Shown: positions 9,891 to 23,328 of the stretch, one piece after another
Layout of the letters: each line of letters opens with the position of its first letter
How positions within the stretch are numbered: the stretch's first letter is position 1
NCBI RefSeq assembly: GCF_003112775.1
Contig: NZ_BFCH01000008.1
Coordinates: forward strand, 16,828 to 80,827
DNA length: 64,000 nt
Source: Mycobacterium montefiorense
GTDB lineage: Bacteria > Actinomycetota > Actinomycetes > Mycobacteriales > Mycobacteriaceae
Reading direction: 5' to 3'
Notes under the pieces: model-generated
Databases searched by the model: none
Told to the model about the DNA's origin: nothing
The model's input: the letters and a program-made list of their open reading frames with translations, nothing else
Position numbers and translations under genes: made by a program

Positions 9891-10649
9891 GTGCTGGGTC
9901 TGCCAGAGAAGGTGCGCGCCTGCTTGTTCGACCTCGACGGTGTGCTCACCGATACCGCGAGCGTGCATACCAAGGCCTGGAAGGCCATGTTCGACGCTTA
10001 TCTGTCCCAGCGAGCCGAGCGCACCGGGGAGAAGTTCGTCCCCTTCGACGCCGCCGCGGACTATCGCAAATACGTCGACGGCAAGAAGCGGGAAGACGGG
10101 GTCCGGTCGTTTCTGCAGAGCCGGGGAATCGAGCTGCCCGACGGCAGTCCCGACGACTCCGGCGACGCCGAAACGGTTTACGGCCTGGGCAACCGCAAGA
10201 ACGACATGTTCCAAAAGGTCCTCGACCGCGACGGCGTCGAGGTGTTCGACGGGTCGCGCCGGTACCTGGAGGCCGCCACGGACGCGGGGCTGGGCATCGC
10301 CGTCGTGTCGTCGAGCGCGAACACCCGGGAGGTGCTCGAGATCACCGGGCTGGACCGGTTCGTCCAGAAGCGGGTGGACGGGGTGACGCTGCGCGAGGAA
10401 CACATCAAAGGCAAACCGGCGCCCGACTCCTATCTGCGGGGGGCGCAACTGCTCGACGTCGCCCCCGACGCGGCCGCGGTGTTCGAGGACGCGCTGTCGG
10501 GAGTGGCGGCCGGCCGTGCCGGTAATTTCGGCTACGTGGTGGGTGTCGACAGAGTGGGCCAGGCCGAAGATCTTCGCAAAAACGGCGCCGACGTCGTGGT
10601 GACCGACCTCGCCGAGTTGCTAGGGAATTCAACCGGGGTCCAGGCATGA
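9891..10649 (+). CDS. Beta-phosphoglucomutase-like HAD hydrolase (Rv3400 homologue)
   Basis: 252 residues from the GTG at 9891. HAD motifs: [10 protein letters not shown] (nucleophile and acid aspartates), VVSSSAN (Ser/Thr motif II), KGKPAPDSY (Lys), [11 protein letters not shown] (motif IV). The helical cap is of the beta-PGM type. It interconverts beta-glucose 1-phosphate and glucose 6-phosphate. It overlaps the GH65 gene by 4 bp (ATGA), so the two form one unit in which the phosphorylase would make beta-glucose 1-phosphate. A longer start (GTG 9852) is possible. Confidence 0.9.
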   Translation: MLGLPEKVRACLFDLDGVLTDTASVHTKAWKAMFDAYLSQRAERTGEKFVPFDAAADYRKYVDGKKREDGVRSFLQSRGIELPDGSPDDSGDAETVYGLGNRKNDMFQKVLDRDGVEVFDGSRRYLEAATDAGLGIAVVSSSANTREVLEITGLDRFVQKRVDGVTLREEHIKGKPAPDSYLRGAQLLDVAPDAAAVFEDALSGVAAGRAGNFGYVVGVDRVGQAEDLRKNGADVVVTDLAELLGNSTGVQA

Positions 10650-13021
10650 TCACCCAGGAGGCCTTCCCCGTCGAACCGTGGGTGATCCGCGAGACGCGGC
10701 TCGACCTGAACCTGATCGCCCAGTCCGAATCGCTATTCGCCTTGTCTAATGGGCACATTGGGCTGCGCGGCAACCTCGATGAGGGCGAACCGTACGGCCT
10801 GCCGGGCACCTACCTGAACTCCTTCTACGAGATCCGGCCGCTGCCCTACGCCGAGGCCGGCTACGGCTACCCGGAGGCCGGCCAGACCGTCGTCGACGTG
10901 ACCAACGGCAAGATCATTCGCCTGTTCGTCGAGGACGAGCCCTTCGACGTCCGGTACGGCGAGCTCATCTCGCACGAACGTGTCCTCGACCTGAAGGCCG
11001 GGACGCTGACCCGCAACGCGCACTGGCGTTCGCCGGTGGGCAAGGAAATCAAGGTCACCTCCACCCGGCTGGTGTCGCTGGCCCACCGCAGTGTGGCCGC
11101 CATCGAGTACTGCGTCGAGGCGGTCAACGAGTTCGTCCGCGTCACGGTGCAATCCGAACTCGTCACCAACGAGGACCAGCCGACGACGTCGGCGGACCCC
11201 CGGGTGGCGGCCATTCTGGAAAAGCCGCTGGAGGCCGTCGAACACGACGAGACCGACTGCGGGGCGCTGCTGATGCACCGGACCCGGGCCAGCCAGCTGA
11301 TGATGGCCGCGGGGATGGATCACATCGTCGAAGTTCCCGGGCGGGTCGAGGTCACCAACGACGCAGGGCCCGACCTGGCGCGAACCACCGTGATCTGCGG
11401 GCTGCGCCCCGGGCAGACGCTGCGCATCGTCAAATATCTGGCGTACGGCTGGTCCAGCCAGCGCTCCCGGCCCGCGCTGCGCGACCAGGTCGCCGCCGCG
11501 CTGCACGGCGCCCGGTACAGCGGGTGGGACGGGCTGGTGAAAGCCCAGCGGGAGTTCCTCGACGACTTCTGGGACAACGCGGACGTGGAGGTCGAAGGCG
11601 ACTCCGAATCCCAGCAAGCGGTGCGGTTCGGGCTGTTTCACCTGGTGCAGGCCAGCGCGCGGGCCGAGCGCCGCGCCATCCCCAGCAAGGGGCTGACCGG
11701 AACAGGCTACGACGGCCACGCCTTCTGGGACACCGAGGGTTTCGTGCTTCCGGTGCTGACCTACACGCTGCCGCACGCGGTCGCCGATTCGCTGCGATGG
11801 CGGGCGTCGACGATGGACATGGCCAGGGACCGCGCGAAAGAACTCGGCCTCGAGGGCGTGAGCTTCCCGTGGCGGACCATCCGTGGCCAAGAGTGTTCCG
11901 GCTACTGGCCGGCCGGCACCGCGGCCTTCCACATCAATGCCGACATCGCGATGGCCTTCGAGCGCTATCGCGTCGTCACCGGCGACCAGTCGCTGGAGGC
12001 CGACTGCGGCCTGACGGTGCTGATCGAGACGGCCCGGCTGTGGATGTCGCTCGGACACCATGACCGCCACGGCGTCTGGCACCTGGAGGGCGTCACGGGC
12101 CCCGACGAGTACACGGCGATCGTGCGCGACAACGTCTTCACGAATCTGATGGCCGCGCACAACCTGGTCGTCGCCGCCGACGCCTGCAACCGCCACCCCG
12201 AGGCAGCCGAGGCGATGGGTGTCACCCACGAGGAGACGGCCTCCTGGCGCGACGCGGCCGATTCCGTCAACATTCCTTATGACGAGGAGCTGGGTGTCCA
12301 CCAGCAGTGCGAAGGCTTCACCAAGTTCGCCGAGTGGGATTTCGAGAACCGGCACAAATACCCGCTGCTGCTGCATGAGCCGTATGTGCGGCTCTACCCG
12401 GCGCAGGTGATCAAGCAGGCCGACCTGGTGCTTGCCATGCAGTGGCAGAGCCACGCGTTCACTGCCGAACAGAAGGCCCGCAACGTCGACTACTACGAGC
12501 GTCGCACGGTGCGCGACTCGTCGCTGTCGGCCTGCTGTCAGGCCGTGATGTGTGCGGAGGTCGGACATCTAGAGCTCGCGCACGACTACGCGTATGAGGC
12601 CGCGCTGATCGATCTGCGCGATCTGCACTCCAACACCCGTGACGGGTTACATATGGCATCGCTGGCCGGCGCCTGGATGGCGATCGTCGCGGGCTTCGGC
12701 GGCCTGCGCGACGACGACGGCATCCTGGAAATCGATCCCGCGCTGCCCGACGGCATCACCCGGCTGCGGTTTCGGGTGCGGTGGCGCAAGTTCCGGCTGA
12801 TGGTCGACGCCAACCACGCCGACGTGACCTACACCCTCAGCGACGGGGACACCGGTGAACTGGCCATCCGGCACGCCGGCGAGGAAGTCCTGCTCAAGAC
12901 GGATTCACCGACGACCATCGCGGTCCGTCAGCGCAAGGCACTGTTGCCGCCGCCGCCGCAGCCGCCAGGATGCGAGCCCACTCACCGACGCGCCCAGGCC
13001 CATCAGCTCGGAGGCCAGTAA
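10646..13021 (+). CDS. GH65 disaccharide phosphorylase (trehalose/maltose/kojibiose phosphorylase type)
   Basis: 791 residues (Rv3401-like). An N-terminal beta-sandwich (residues 1-270) is followed by an (alpha/alpha)6 barrel. The [19 protein letters not shown] block carries the general acid Glu at about residue 488. The family splits alpha-linked disaccharides with inorganic phosphate, giving beta-glucose 1-phosphate and glucose, by inversion. Coupling to the beta-phosphoglucomutase in the overlapping upstream gene gives a complete route to glucose 6-phosphate. Sequence alone does not fix the disaccharide; trehalose is plausible because mycobacteria hold large amounts of it. Confidence 0.88.
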   Translation: MITQEAFPVEPWVIRETRLDLNLIAQSESLFALSNGHIGLRGNLDEGEPYGLPGTYLNSFYEIRPLPYAEAGYGYPEAGQTVVDVTNGKIIRLFVEDEPFDVRYGELISHERVLDLKAGTLTRNAHWRSPVGKEIKVTSTRLVSLAHRSVAAIEYCVEAVNEFVRVTVQSELVTNEDQPTTSADPRVAAILEKPLEAVEHDETDCGALLMHRTRASQLMMAAGMDHIVEVPGRVEVTNDAGPDLARTTVICGLRPGQTLRIVKYLAYGWSSQRSRPALRDQVAAALHGARYSGWDGLVKAQREFLDDFWDNADVEVEGDSESQQAVRFGLFHLVQASARAERRAIPSKGLTGTGYDGHAFWDTEGFVLPVLTYTLPHAVADSLRWRASTMDMARDRAKELGLEGVSFPWRTIRGQECSGYWPAGTAAFHINADIAMAFERYRVVTGDQSLEADCGLTVLIETARLWMSLGHHDRHGVWHLEGVTGPDEYTAIVRDNVFTNLMAAHNLVVAADACNRHPEAAEAMGVTHEETASWRDAADSVNIPYDEELGVHQQCEGFTKFAEWDFENRHKYPLLLHEPYVRLYPAQVIKQADLVLAMQWQSHAFTAEQKARNVDYYERRTVRDSSLSACCQAVMCAEVGHLELAHDYAYEAALIDLRDLHSNTRDGLHMASLAGAWMAIVAGFGGLRDDDGILEIDPALPDGITRLRFRVRWRKFRLMVDANHADVTYTLSDGDTGELAIRHAGEEVLLKTDSPTTIAVRQRKALLPPPPQPPGCEPTHRRAQAHQLGGQ

Positions 13022-13059
13022 GGCCAGGTCAAACGGGGTTGCCGAAACTGTAGCCAAGC

Positions 13060-13091
13060 GACTACACTCGGGCTTAGTCAATTGACTACAC
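13060..13091. promoter_or_regulatory. Palindromic operator with flanking repeats upstream of the dioxygenase gene
   Basis: TAGTCAATTGACTA at 13075-13088 is a perfect 14-bp palindrome. GACTACAC occurs at 13060-13067 and 13084-13091 (24 bp apart), and an imperfect palindrome GTAGCC-N4-GACTAC covers 13050-13065. All lie 30-70 bp before the ATG at 13120. This is the form of a TetR-type operator. In M. tuberculosis the homologous gene Rv3406 sits next to a TetR gene, Rv3405c; none is adjacent here. Confidence 0.6.
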
Positions 13092-13119
13092 GCGATGTTC
13101 AAGCAAGGGGACTACAGCC

Positions 13120-14022
13120 ATGACAGACCAGATGACCGTCACCAAGTTGGGCAGCCGGATCGGCGCTCGGGTCGACGGGGTGCAACTCGACGGCGACCTC
13201 GACCGCGCCGCCGTCGAGGAGATCCGCGGGGCGCTGCTGACCCACAAGGTCATCTTCTTCCGCGGCCAGCACCACCTCGATGACCAAAAGCAGCTCGCAT
13301 TCGGCGGACTGCTGGGCACGCCCGTCGGGCACCCGGCGGCAGGTGCGCTCGCGGCTAAAGGCGCCCCGGTCATCACGCCGATCGACTCGGAGTACAGCAA
13401 AGCCAACCGCTGGCACACCGACGTCACCTTCGCCGCGAACTACCCGGCGGCGTCGATCCTGCGCGCCGTCACCCTGCCCAGCTACGGCGGATCGACGCTG
13501 TGGGCCTCGACGGCCGCGGCCTATCTGGATCTCCCCGCGCCACTTCAACGCCTCGTCGAGAACCTGTGGGCGCTGCACACCAACCGTCACGACTACGTGA
13601 GCGCCGAGGCGACCTTGGCGATGAGCGACGCGCAGCAAGCGTTCCGCCAGGCGTTCGAGAGACAGGACTTCCAGACCGAGCACCCGGTGGTCCGCGTGCA
13701 CCCCGAGACCGGCGAGCGCACACTGATCGCCGGCAATTTCGTGCGCAACTTCGTCGGCCTGGACAGCCACGAGTCGAACGTTCTGCTCGAACTACTACAG
13801 CAGCGAATCACTAAGCCCGAGAACACTATTCGCTGGAACTGGGAAGCCGGCGATGTGGCCATCTGGGATAACCGGGCGACCCAGCACCGGGCGGTCGACG
13901 ACTACGATGACCAGCCGCGGCTGATGCACCGAGTCACGCTGATGGGCGACGTGCCGGTCAACGTGCACGGCGAGCGCAGCCGGGTGGTCAAGGGCGCACC
14001 GCTCGAGGTGATCGCGAGCTAG
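13120..14022 (+). CDS. TauD/TfdA family Fe(II)/2-oxoglutarate dioxygenase (Rv3406-like alkyl sulfatase)
   Basis: 300 residues. The iron triad is visible: WHTD with His99 and Asp101, and His256 in TQHRAVDDY. The 2-oxoglutarate-binding Arg is in MHRVTLMG near 271. The M. tuberculosis homologue Rv3406 is a known type II sulfatase that oxidatively cleaves alkyl sulfate esters. A palindromic operator lies upstream. It follows the GH65 gene by 98 bp with its own promoter region and converges on choD, 7 bp from its stop. Confidence 0.9.
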   Translation: MTDQMTVTKLGSRIGARVDGVQLDGDLDRAAVEEIRGALLTHKVIFFRGQHHLDDQKQLAFGGLLGTPVGHPAAGALAAKGAPVITPIDSEYSKANRWHTDVTFAANYPAASILRAVTLPSYGGSTLWASTAAAYLDLPAPLQRLVENLWALHTNRHDYVSAEATLAMSDAQQAFRQAFERQDFQTEHPVVRVHPETGERTLIAGNFVRNFVGLDSHESNVLLELLQQRITKPENTIRWNWEAGDVAIWDNRATQHRAVDDYDDQPRLMHRVTLMGDVPVNVHGERSRVVKGAPLEVIAS

Positions 14023-14029
14023 CGAGGGG

Positions 14030-15766
14030 TCAGCTCGCCGAGGTGACGGGGTCGATCGGCAACCAGCGCAGCGCGCCGGGCGCGTCCGCCGGCACCACCG
14101 GGTGCTGCGGTGCAATCGGGTCCAGCCGGCGGTAGGCATCGCCCTGCAGCGGCCGCTGATCGATCTCGCCCTTATTCGGCCACAGCGAGGCGGCCCGCTC
14201 GGCTTGCGCGGTGATCGACAGCGACGGGTTGACGCCCAGATTCGCCGAAATCGCCGCGCCATCCACCACCAGCAGCGACGGATAGCCGTAGACGCGGTGA
14301 TACGGGTCGATGACGCCGTGCTCGGGGCCGTCGCCGATCACGGCACCGCCGAGGAAGTGCGCGGTCAGCGGAATGTTGAACAGCTCGCCCCAGGTACCGC
14401 CGGCAACGCCGTCGATCTTGGCGGCGATGCGGCGGGTGACCTCGTTGCCGGCCGGGATCCACGACGGGTTCGGCTCGCCGTGCCCCTGCTTGCTGGAGTA
14501 CCAGCGGATGCCCAGCTTTCCGCGCTTGGTGAACGTGGTGATCGAGTTGTCCAGGTGCTGCATGACCAGTGCGATCACCGTGCGTTCGCTCCACTGACGG
14601 GGATTGAGCAACCGCAACATCGTGCGCGGGTCCGCACCCGCGGTGTCGAGCAACTGCCTCCAGCGCGGCACGTCGGTACCTTGCGGGCCGGGGCCGTCGG
14701 TCATCAAGGTCTGCAGCAGCCCCATCGCGTTGGAGCCCTTGCCGTAACGGACGGGTTCGACATGAGTGTCCGACGTCGGGTGAATCGACGACGTGATCGC
14801 CACCCCATGCGTCAAGTCCAGATCCGGGGAGACCTTCAACCGTCCGGCGCCGACGATCGATTCCGAATTGGTCCGGGTTAAAACACCCAAACGCGTTGAA
14901 AGACGCGGCAACCGGCCCTTGTCGCGCATCTTGAACAGCAGATGCTGAGTCCCCCAAGTGCCCGCGGCCAGGATCACATGGCTTGCGGTATAGGTGCGCC
15001 GATCCCGGCGCAGCCAGCTTCCGGTGCGGACGGTGCGGACCTTCCACAACCCGTCGGACCCCTGCTCGAAGCTCTTTACCGTTGTCATCGGAATGACTTG
15101 TGCCCCAGCCGATTCCGCGAGCCCCAGGTAGTTCTTGAGCAGCGTGTTCTTGGCACCGTAGCGGCAGCCCGTCATGCAGCAGCCGCATTCCAAGCAACCG
15201 GTGCGGTCGGGGCCCGCGCCGCCGAAGAACGGGTCGGGCACCGTCTTTCCGGGCGTCTTGGTTCCGTCGGGGCCGAAGAACACTCCGACCGGGGTCGGCA
15301 CAAACGTGTCCCCGCACCCCATGTCGTCGGCCACTTCCTTGACGATCCGGTCGGCATCGGTGAACGTCGGATTCTCGACCACACCCAGCATCCGCTGCGC
15401 CTGCAGGTAGTGCGGCATCAGCTCGCCGCGCCAATCGGTGATGTGCGACCACTGCTGATCGTTGAAGAACGGGTCCGGCGGCACATACAGCGTGTTGGCG
15501 TAGTTCAGCGACCCGCCGCCCACTCCGGCGCCGGCCAGGATCATCACGTTTTTCAGCGGGTGAATCCGCTGGATGCCGTAGCAGCCCAGCCTGGGAGCCC
15601 AGAGGAACTTGCGCAGATCCCACGACGTTTTGGCGAATTCCGCGTCAGAATAGCGGCGGCCAGCCTCCAATACGCCTACACGGTAACCCTTTTCGGTCAA
15701 CCGCAGCGCGCTGACACTGCCGCCGAAACCCGAACCAATGATCAGGACATCGAAATCTGGCTTCAT
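14030..15766 (-). CDS. choD: Cholesterol oxidase / GMC oxidoreductase ChoD
   Basis: 578 residues from the ATG at 15766 (a GTG two codons earlier is also open). N-terminal FAD-binding GSGFGGSVSALRL (residues 10-22), a GAGVGGGSLNYANTLY GMC signature near residue 80, a cysteine-rich insert CLECGCCMTGCRYGAKN near 195, and the C-terminal GVNPSLSITAQAERA block. The family oxidises the 3-beta-hydroxyl of sterols; the four-cysteine insert is a feature of this mycobacterial subgroup. The gene order dioxygenase-choD-guaB3-guaB2 is as in M. tuberculosis. Confidence 0.93.
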   Translation of the reverse strand: MKPDFDVLIIGSGFGGSVSALRLTEKGYRVGVLEAGRRYSDAEFAKTSWDLRKFLWAPRLGCYGIQRIHPLKNVMILAGAGVGGGSLNYANTLYVPPDPFFNDQQWSHITDWRGELMPHYLQAQRMLGVVENPTFTDADRIVKEVADDMGCGDTFVPTPVGVFFGPDGTKTPGKTVPDPFFGGAGPDRTGCLECGCCMTGCRYGAKNTLLKNYLGLAESAGAQVIPMTTVKSFEQGSDGLWKVRTVRTGSWLRRDRRTYTASHVILAAGTWGTQHLLFKMRDKGRLPRLSTRLGVLTRTNSESIVGAGRLKVSPDLDLTHGVAITSSIHPTSDTHVEPVRYGKGSNAMGLLQTLMTDGPGPQGTDVPRWRQLLDTAGADPRTMLRLLNPRQWSERTVIALVMQHLDNSITTFTKRGKLGIRWYSSKQGHGEPNPSWIPAGNEVTRRIAAKIDGVAGGTWGELFNIPLTAHFLGGAVIGDGPEHGVIDPYHRVYGYPSLLVVDGAAISANLGVNPSLSITAQAERAASLWPNKGEIDQRPLQGDAYRRLDPIAPQHPVVPADAPGALRWLPIDPVTSAS

Positions 15767-15828
15767 CCCCACCAGTATGAACTTACCGGCCAGTAATGAG
15801 CTAGGGGTCCGTTAATGCCCCCAAAGCC

Positions 15829-19136
<3,308 letters not shown>

Positions 19137-19156
19137 GTGTTTGAGCGGCCCGCTTT

Positions 19157-19930
19157 CTAGGGCGTATTGCTTGGCGCGACCGATGACTGGTGTCGATGGT
19201 GGCTGTGGCTCGCAGCAAGACTCGGGTTTTGACTGGGCACCAATAGGGTTGCGCTCGGGCTGATTGCCTTTGGTGTCGCGGAAATTTGCGACTGCGGAGC
19301 CGGAAGCACCACCGAGCTTGGCGGCGGCGCGGCCGGCGGGAGCGTCGCATTCGGGTCGCGTGAATCGACTTTCGCGTTCAGCAGATCGATCTCGTCCAGC
19401 AATTCTTTTCGACCGGCGCTGTCGTTCAACGACTGCACGGTGCTGCTGACTTCCGCCAGCTGATTCTCGGCCTGGGTCCACTGCCCCTTGTCGATCAGTT
19501 GCTTGACTTTCGCCAGGTCGGCCTTGGCGGACAACATGGTCTGGTTCTGGTTGACCCGCGACTCGTCGAAGAACATCGAGTGCAGCCCGTACAGGGTCCC
19601 CCCGGGTCGGGCCTCGACCACCATGGCGCCGAACCCGCTGAGGGCCAACAATGTCGCCGCCACCGAGCCGATCGCCGCCAGTCCGCGCCTGCCACGCCGC
19701 TGCTCGGCCATCCCGGCGCGCAGCGCCCCCACGGCCTCCTCCGGCGAAACCAGTGCGCTGGCCGGCGGCCACCGCAAGTCGTCGCGCCAATCCCCCAGCA
19801 GGGCGGCCAACGCATCGTCGTTGGGATCGTCGACGTCGATCCGTTGGCGTTCGGCGAGCGCATCCAGGAGCAGATCGGTCCGGCTCAACTCGTCGAGCCC
19901 TGGTCGGTCTGAGAAACCAAATTCAGGCAT
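19157..19930 (-). CDS. rsdA: Anti-sigma-D factor RsdA
   Basis: 257 residues from the ATG at 19930 (an upstream in-frame ATG at 19945 is also open). The cytosolic N-terminus carries the conserved DELSRTDLLLDALAER sigma-binding helix and ALAALLGDWRDDLRWPP. One transmembrane segment lies near residues 85-107 (GSVAATLLALSGFGAMVV), then an extracytoplasmic part ending in a Pro/Ser/Thr-rich tail. It holds SigD at the membrane until proteolysis. The start overlaps the sigD stop by 8 bp, so the pair is co-translated. The tail is His/Ser-rich and poorly conserved. Confidence 0.92.
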   Translation of the reverse strand: MPEFGFSDRPGLDELSRTDLLLDALAERQRIDVDDPNDDALAALLGDWRDDLRWPPASALVSPEEAVGALRAGMAEQRRGRRGLAAIGSVAATLLALSGFGAMVVEARPGGTLYGLHSMFFDESRVNQNQTMLSAKADLAKVKQLIDKGQWTQAENQLAEVSSTVQSLNDSAGRKELLDEIDLLNAKVDSRDPNATLPPAAPPPSSVVLPAPQSQISATPKAISPSATLLVPSQNPSLAASHSHHRHQSSVAPSNTP

Positions 19931-20561
19931 AGTCACCTGCTGCAACCATCTCGGATTTGAGCCGCGACAAAGCTCGGTGCTGAGCTACCCGGACGGCTCC
20001 TGGCGTTGCGCCAACGGCGGCGGCAGTCTCTTCGGCAGACAGGCCGACGACGACGCGAAGGATCAGAATCTCGCGCTGCTTGGCGGGAAGGATGTCGAGT
20101 AATTCGTTCATGCGACTGACCGAATCGGCTTCGAGGGCTCGCTGTTCAGGGCCTGCCTCGGACGACCAGCGCTCGGGAACGGAATCGGAGGGGTAGGCGA
20201 GATCGCGGCCAGCGGCGCGATGGGCATCGGCCACCTTGTGTGCCGCAATGCCGTACAGGAAGGCCAGAAACGGGCGTCCTCGATCCCGATAACGCGGCAG
20301 TGCCGTCAAAGTCGCCAAGCACACCTCCTGAGCCACATCGTCGGCTGTCAGGCCCCCCCGCTCGACTGTGCCGACTCGCGCCCGGCAATATCGCACCACA
20401 ATCGGACGGATGGTCTCCAGCACCTCCCGTAGGGCGTTCCCATCTCCCGCTACGGCTTCTGCAACCACAGCGTCGAGACGTTCACCTTGAATTGTCATCG
20501 ACGGCGGTATCTCCAACGTTACAAACCGGACACATCGCGGGCTAACTCTCGCAATGACCAT
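19923..20561 (-). CDS. sigD: ECF sigma factor SigD
   Basis: 212 residues from the ATG at 20561, the same length as M. tuberculosis SigD; an internal ATG at 20498 would give 191. Region 2 spans AVAGDGNALREVLETIRPIVVRYC to DDVAQEVCLATLTALPRYRDRGRPFLAFLYGIA. Region 4 is ILPAKQREILILRVVVGLSAEETAAAVGATPGAVRVAQHRAL. It directs RNA polymerase to its regulon; the anti-sigma gene overlaps downstream. Confidence 0.94.
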   Translation of the reverse strand: MVIARVSPRCVRFVTLEIPPSMTIQGERLDAVVAEAVAGDGNALREVLETIRPIVVRYCRARVGTVERGGLTADDVAQEVCLATLTALPRYRDRGRPFLAFLYGIAAHKVADAHRAAGRDLAYPSDSVPERWSSEAGPEQRALEADSVSRMNELLDILPAKQREILILRVVVGLSAEETAAAVGATPGAVRVAQHRALSRLKSEMVAAGDYA

Positions 20562-20578
20562 AACGGCCGCAAGCCGTT

Positions 20579-21397
20579 TCAGGCGGCAGGCCAGGTTCCA
20601 CCGGCGCGCCGCACCTGGCCTGCGCAGACATCCCGAATTTCGGCCAGCTTTTGTGCCGAAAATGTGACGCTTCGGATATCGATCAGCAAGCAAGCCACCG
20701 CCCAGCGCAGGGGTATCAGCCCCGATCGTTCGGTGCCGTCCAGCGCGGCATCGGCCACGGCGCGGGCCCGCTCGGTGTCGCCGGCGCTGCATAGCGCGGC
20801 GGCGAGCACCACTTCGCTCTTCACCCGGTGCCGCTCCGATGCTGGCCCGATGGCCTGCGCTAGCTCGACGGCCTGCTCGGCTTCACGGACCGCGACCGCG
20901 CCATCACCGCGAGCCATCGCCAACTCGGCACCGACCCATCGCCGGCGCACCGGCAACCGATCCGGCACAGAGGCGGCCGCCAACGCCGAGTCCGCCCACG
21001 CCAACAACGCCGCCGCAGCAGCGAAGCGGCCGATGCCCAAAGCGTCGGCCGCCAATCCAATCAGGGCGTCGGCGCGAGCTTCGGGGTCGGTGCCGGCGAG
21101 CGCGAGGGCACGGCCGTCCCAGCCGCGGGCGCGCGCGTGCCAACCGAGTTGGCGCAGAAACGATCCGTGCGTGCTGTGGGCCAGTGAGACGAGCCGACCC
21201 GAGGCATTGCCGCGGCGCAGCGCCGCCAGGTCTCGGTAGGCGCTGCCGTAACGGCCCTGCCCGCCGGCCGCAACAGCTCGCAGCCACAACTCGTTTGCTG
21301 TGGTCGCCGTCGGCAGAGGCCAGCGTGCGGGCTGATCGCCGAACGCGGCCGCAGCCAGGGCCGACTCAATCATCGAAGTATGGGGAGTTTCAATCAC
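20579..21397 (-). CDS. Conserved hypothetical helical-repeat protein (Rv3415c-like)
   Basis: 272 residues, Ala/Leu/Arg-rich, apparently all-helical with TPR-like pairs (RYGSAYRDLAALRRGNASGR; GRFAAAAALLAWADSALAAA; AGDTERARAVADAALDGTERS). No enzyme motif. It lies 17 bp upstream of sigD in the same direction, as in M. tuberculosis, so it may be read with sigD-rsdA. Function unknown; a protein-protein scaffold is a guess from the repeats. Confidence 0.8.
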   Translation of the reverse strand: MIETPHTSMIESALAAAAFGDQPARWPLPTATTANELWLRAVAAGGQGRYGSAYRDLAALRRGNASGRLVSLAHSTHGSFLRQLGWHARARGWDGRALALAGTDPEARADALIGLAADALGIGRFAAAAALLAWADSALAAASVPDRLPVRRRWVGAELAMARGDGAVAVREAEQAVELAQAIGPASERHRVKSEVVLAAALCSAGDTERARAVADAALDGTERSGLIPLRWAVACLLIDIRSVTFSAQKLAEIRDVCAGQVRRAGGTWPAA

Positions 21398-21753
21398 GGT
21401 GATAGAAGTAAACAGTTCATGGTGATGATGTTACCGAAATGTTAATCACAATCATCTGTGTAATAAATGGCTTCTACTAGTCCTTGTACTCTGAGCTGGG
21501 AAATCTTACTTCGGTCAAGTGCCTGGTAGCACCGTTCTCCTACCCGAAATGCGTTGCAGATGAACGTAGAGTTAATTCTCTTCAAACCGCTACATATTTT
21601 GTCACACTAAACGCCTATTGACGGAAATTCATCAACCCACCTAAGTTCTAGCAATGACGGGTAGTCATCGGTGACACCACCCTTAAATCAGTTGCACACT
21701 CACTTTGCGAACCTAACCTCACTTGGGCGTGCCGTGCAGAGAGGGAACTAGCC
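21398..21753. promoter_or_regulatory. Long intergenic regulatory region upstream of whiB3
   Basis: 356 bp with no supported gene, clearly more AT-rich than its surroundings (for example ATGTTACCGAAATGTTAATC near 21428-21447 and CTACATATTTTGTCACAC near 21590). It must hold the divergent promoters of whiB3 and the Rv3415c-like gene. An unusually long leader for whiB3 fits its known complex control by PhoP and redox signals in M. tuberculosis, but I cannot place a specific site. Confidence 0.55.
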
Positions 21754-22062
21754 ATGCCACAGCCGGAGCAGCTACCCGGGCCCAACGCGGACATCTGGAA
21801 CTGGCAACTGCAGGGACTGTGCCGCGGTGTTGACTCGTCGATGTTCTTTCATCCCGACGGCGAGCGTGGCCGTGCCCGCATGCAGCGTGAGCAGCGCGCC
21901 AAGGAGATGTGCCGGCAATGCCCGGTGATCCAGCAGTGCCGGTCGCACGCACTGGATGTCGCTGAGCCCTACGGAGTGTGGGGCGGCCTGTCCGAATCGG
22001 AACGCGACATGCTGCTGAAGGGCGACATCGGCCGCAACCGCGGTATCCGCCGCTCGGCCTAG
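21754..22062 (+). CDS. whiB3: WhiB3 iron-sulfur redox-sensing regulator
   Basis: 102 residues. The four cluster cysteines are at 23, 53, 56 and 62 (C-X29-C-X2-C-X5-C). The GVWGG turn (EPYGVWGGLSESERD) and a basic C-terminus (GRNRGIRRSA) follow. The [4Fe-4S] protein senses NO, O2 and redox state and partners the primary sigma factor, controlling polyketide lipid genes. It is located after sigD as in M. tuberculosis, where groEL1 follows directly; here about 10 kb of accessory genes and then an integrated element intervene. Confidence 0.96.
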   Translation: MPQPEQLPGPNADIWNWQLQGLCRGVDSSMFFHPDGERGRARMQREQRAKEMCRQCPVIQQCRSHALDVAEPYGVWGGLSESERDMLLKGDIGRNRGIRRSA

Positions 22063-22083
22063 TCAGCATCGAAGAAATCTCGC

Positions 22084-22563
22084 CTACCGCTCGGCGGCAG
22101 CAGCGAATCGCGTGAGCAGATCGGACAATTGCGCCGCCTCGCCCGGCCGCATTGCCGACACTAGTCGCTCAGCCAGTGGCTCCGCGGCGAGGTGAGCGGC
22201 GTCGAAAAGCTCAATTCCCTTGGCGGTGATCTCCACAGCACGCACCCGCCGATCCCCGGGCACCGATTTGCGCACCGCGAGCTTCTTGCGCTCCAGGTCG
22301 TCCACGACCCGCATGATTCCCGCCTTGTCCGAGCCCGTCGCATCGACCAAATCCCGCTGCTCCGTGGGCCCGCGGTTGACGAGTACGAGCAGCACGGCGA
22401 AATGTCGCAACTCGATGCCCAGCGGCCGCAGCGCTTCTGACATCACCGCGGCCGCATGCCAGTGCGCCCGGCGCAGCAACAAACCGAGCGCGAATGGCGA
22501 CGGATCGCCGGGGCGGTCGGTCGCACGCGCGGCGGCCCCGCGCCTGCGGGCGTCACCAGTCAT
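22084..22563 (-). CDS. MarR family transcriptional regulator
   Basis: 159 residues. Winged-helix core: ELRHFAVLLVLVNRGPTEQRDLVDATGSDKAGIMRVVDDLERKKLAVRKSVPGDRRVRAVEITAKG (about residues 51-115), with the DRR(V)R wing. The start overlaps the nitroreductase stop by 4 bp (ATGA), so it is the second gene of that operon. A near-palindrome in the promoter region (23329-23342) is a possible operator. Confidence 0.88.
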   Translation of the reverse strand: MTGDARRRGAAARATDRPGDPSPFALGLLLRRAHWHAAAVMSEALRPLGIELRHFAVLLVLVNRGPTEQRDLVDATGSDKAGIMRVVDDLERKKLAVRKSVPGDRRVRAVEITAKGIELFDAAHLAAEPLAERLVSAMRPGEAAQLSDLLTRFAAAAER

Positions 22564-23294
22564 GACGCTCGGAGAGTTTCAGCGAGACCCAAAACCGGGT
22601 CGGGTCCGGTCTCTTGGAATTCGGGCGACTCGTCGTCGACGAATGTCACCGTTTCGTCCAGCGGCGCCCGCCCGGTACGGACGTAACTGACCGCCGGGTC
22701 CTCGTAGCCAATTGACATGCCGCAGAAGAGCATCAGCCGGCCCGGGGGGCAAAGTGTCTCCGCGACTGTCTCGCGAACCTGCGACCACGCCATCTGCGGG
22801 CAGCTGTCCAGGCCCTCGGCGCGTAGGAGCAGCATGACCGTCTGCAAATACATTCCAAGGTCGACCCATTGGGCCGGGCCCATGTCGCGATCGATGTAGC
22901 AGAACAGGGCTGCGGGGGCGCCGAAACAATCCCAGTTGGCAATGGCCGCCCGCTGCCGTGCCTCCCAATCTTCGCGCGCAATACCGAGTGCGCTGTAGCG
23001 CTCCTTGCCGAACGCGGACCGCCGGTCGCGATACGGGGACTTCAGCGCTTGCGGGTACATCTCGTACTCCCGCTCGTCCCACGCGACGCCCGCGGCCACC
23101 CGCTCGACCGCGCGCTTTTTCAGCGCGGCCAACGGCGCACCGGTCACCACGTAGATGTTCCACGGCTGAATGTTGGAGCCCGACGGTGCCCGCGCCGCGG
23201 CGGACAGCACCCGCTCAAGCACCTCTCTCGGCACTGGCTGGTCGGTGTATCCGCGCACTGCCCGCCGACTTGTGACTGCCTCGTATACGTCCAT
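22560..23294 (-). CDS. Nitroreductase family FMN oxidoreductase
   Basis: 244 residues. The N-terminal MDVYEAVTSRRAVRGYTDQPVPREVLERVLSAAARAPSGSN is the standard nitroreductase start with FMN-contacting SRR and APSGSN. The C-terminal LFCGMSIGYEDPA segment is also typical. It reduces nitro compounds or quinones with NAD(P)H. Upstream gene of a MarR-regulated pair and divergent from an LLM oxidoreductase, so possibly a detoxification island. Confidence 0.88.
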   Translation of the reverse strand: MDVYEAVTSRRAVRGYTDQPVPREVLERVLSAAARAPSGSNIQPWNIYVVTGAPLAALKKRAVERVAAGVAWDEREYEMYPQALKSPYRDRRSAFGKERYSALGIAREDWEARQRAAIANWDCFGAPAALFCYIDRDMGPAQWVDLGMYLQTVMLLLRAEGLDSCPQMAWSQVRETVAETLCPPGRLMLFCGMSIGYEDPAVSYVRTGRAPLDETVTFVDDESPEFQETGPDPVLGLAETLRAS

Positions 23295-23328
23295 GATCGC
23301 CTACCTACCATCCGGAACTTTGCTATTC

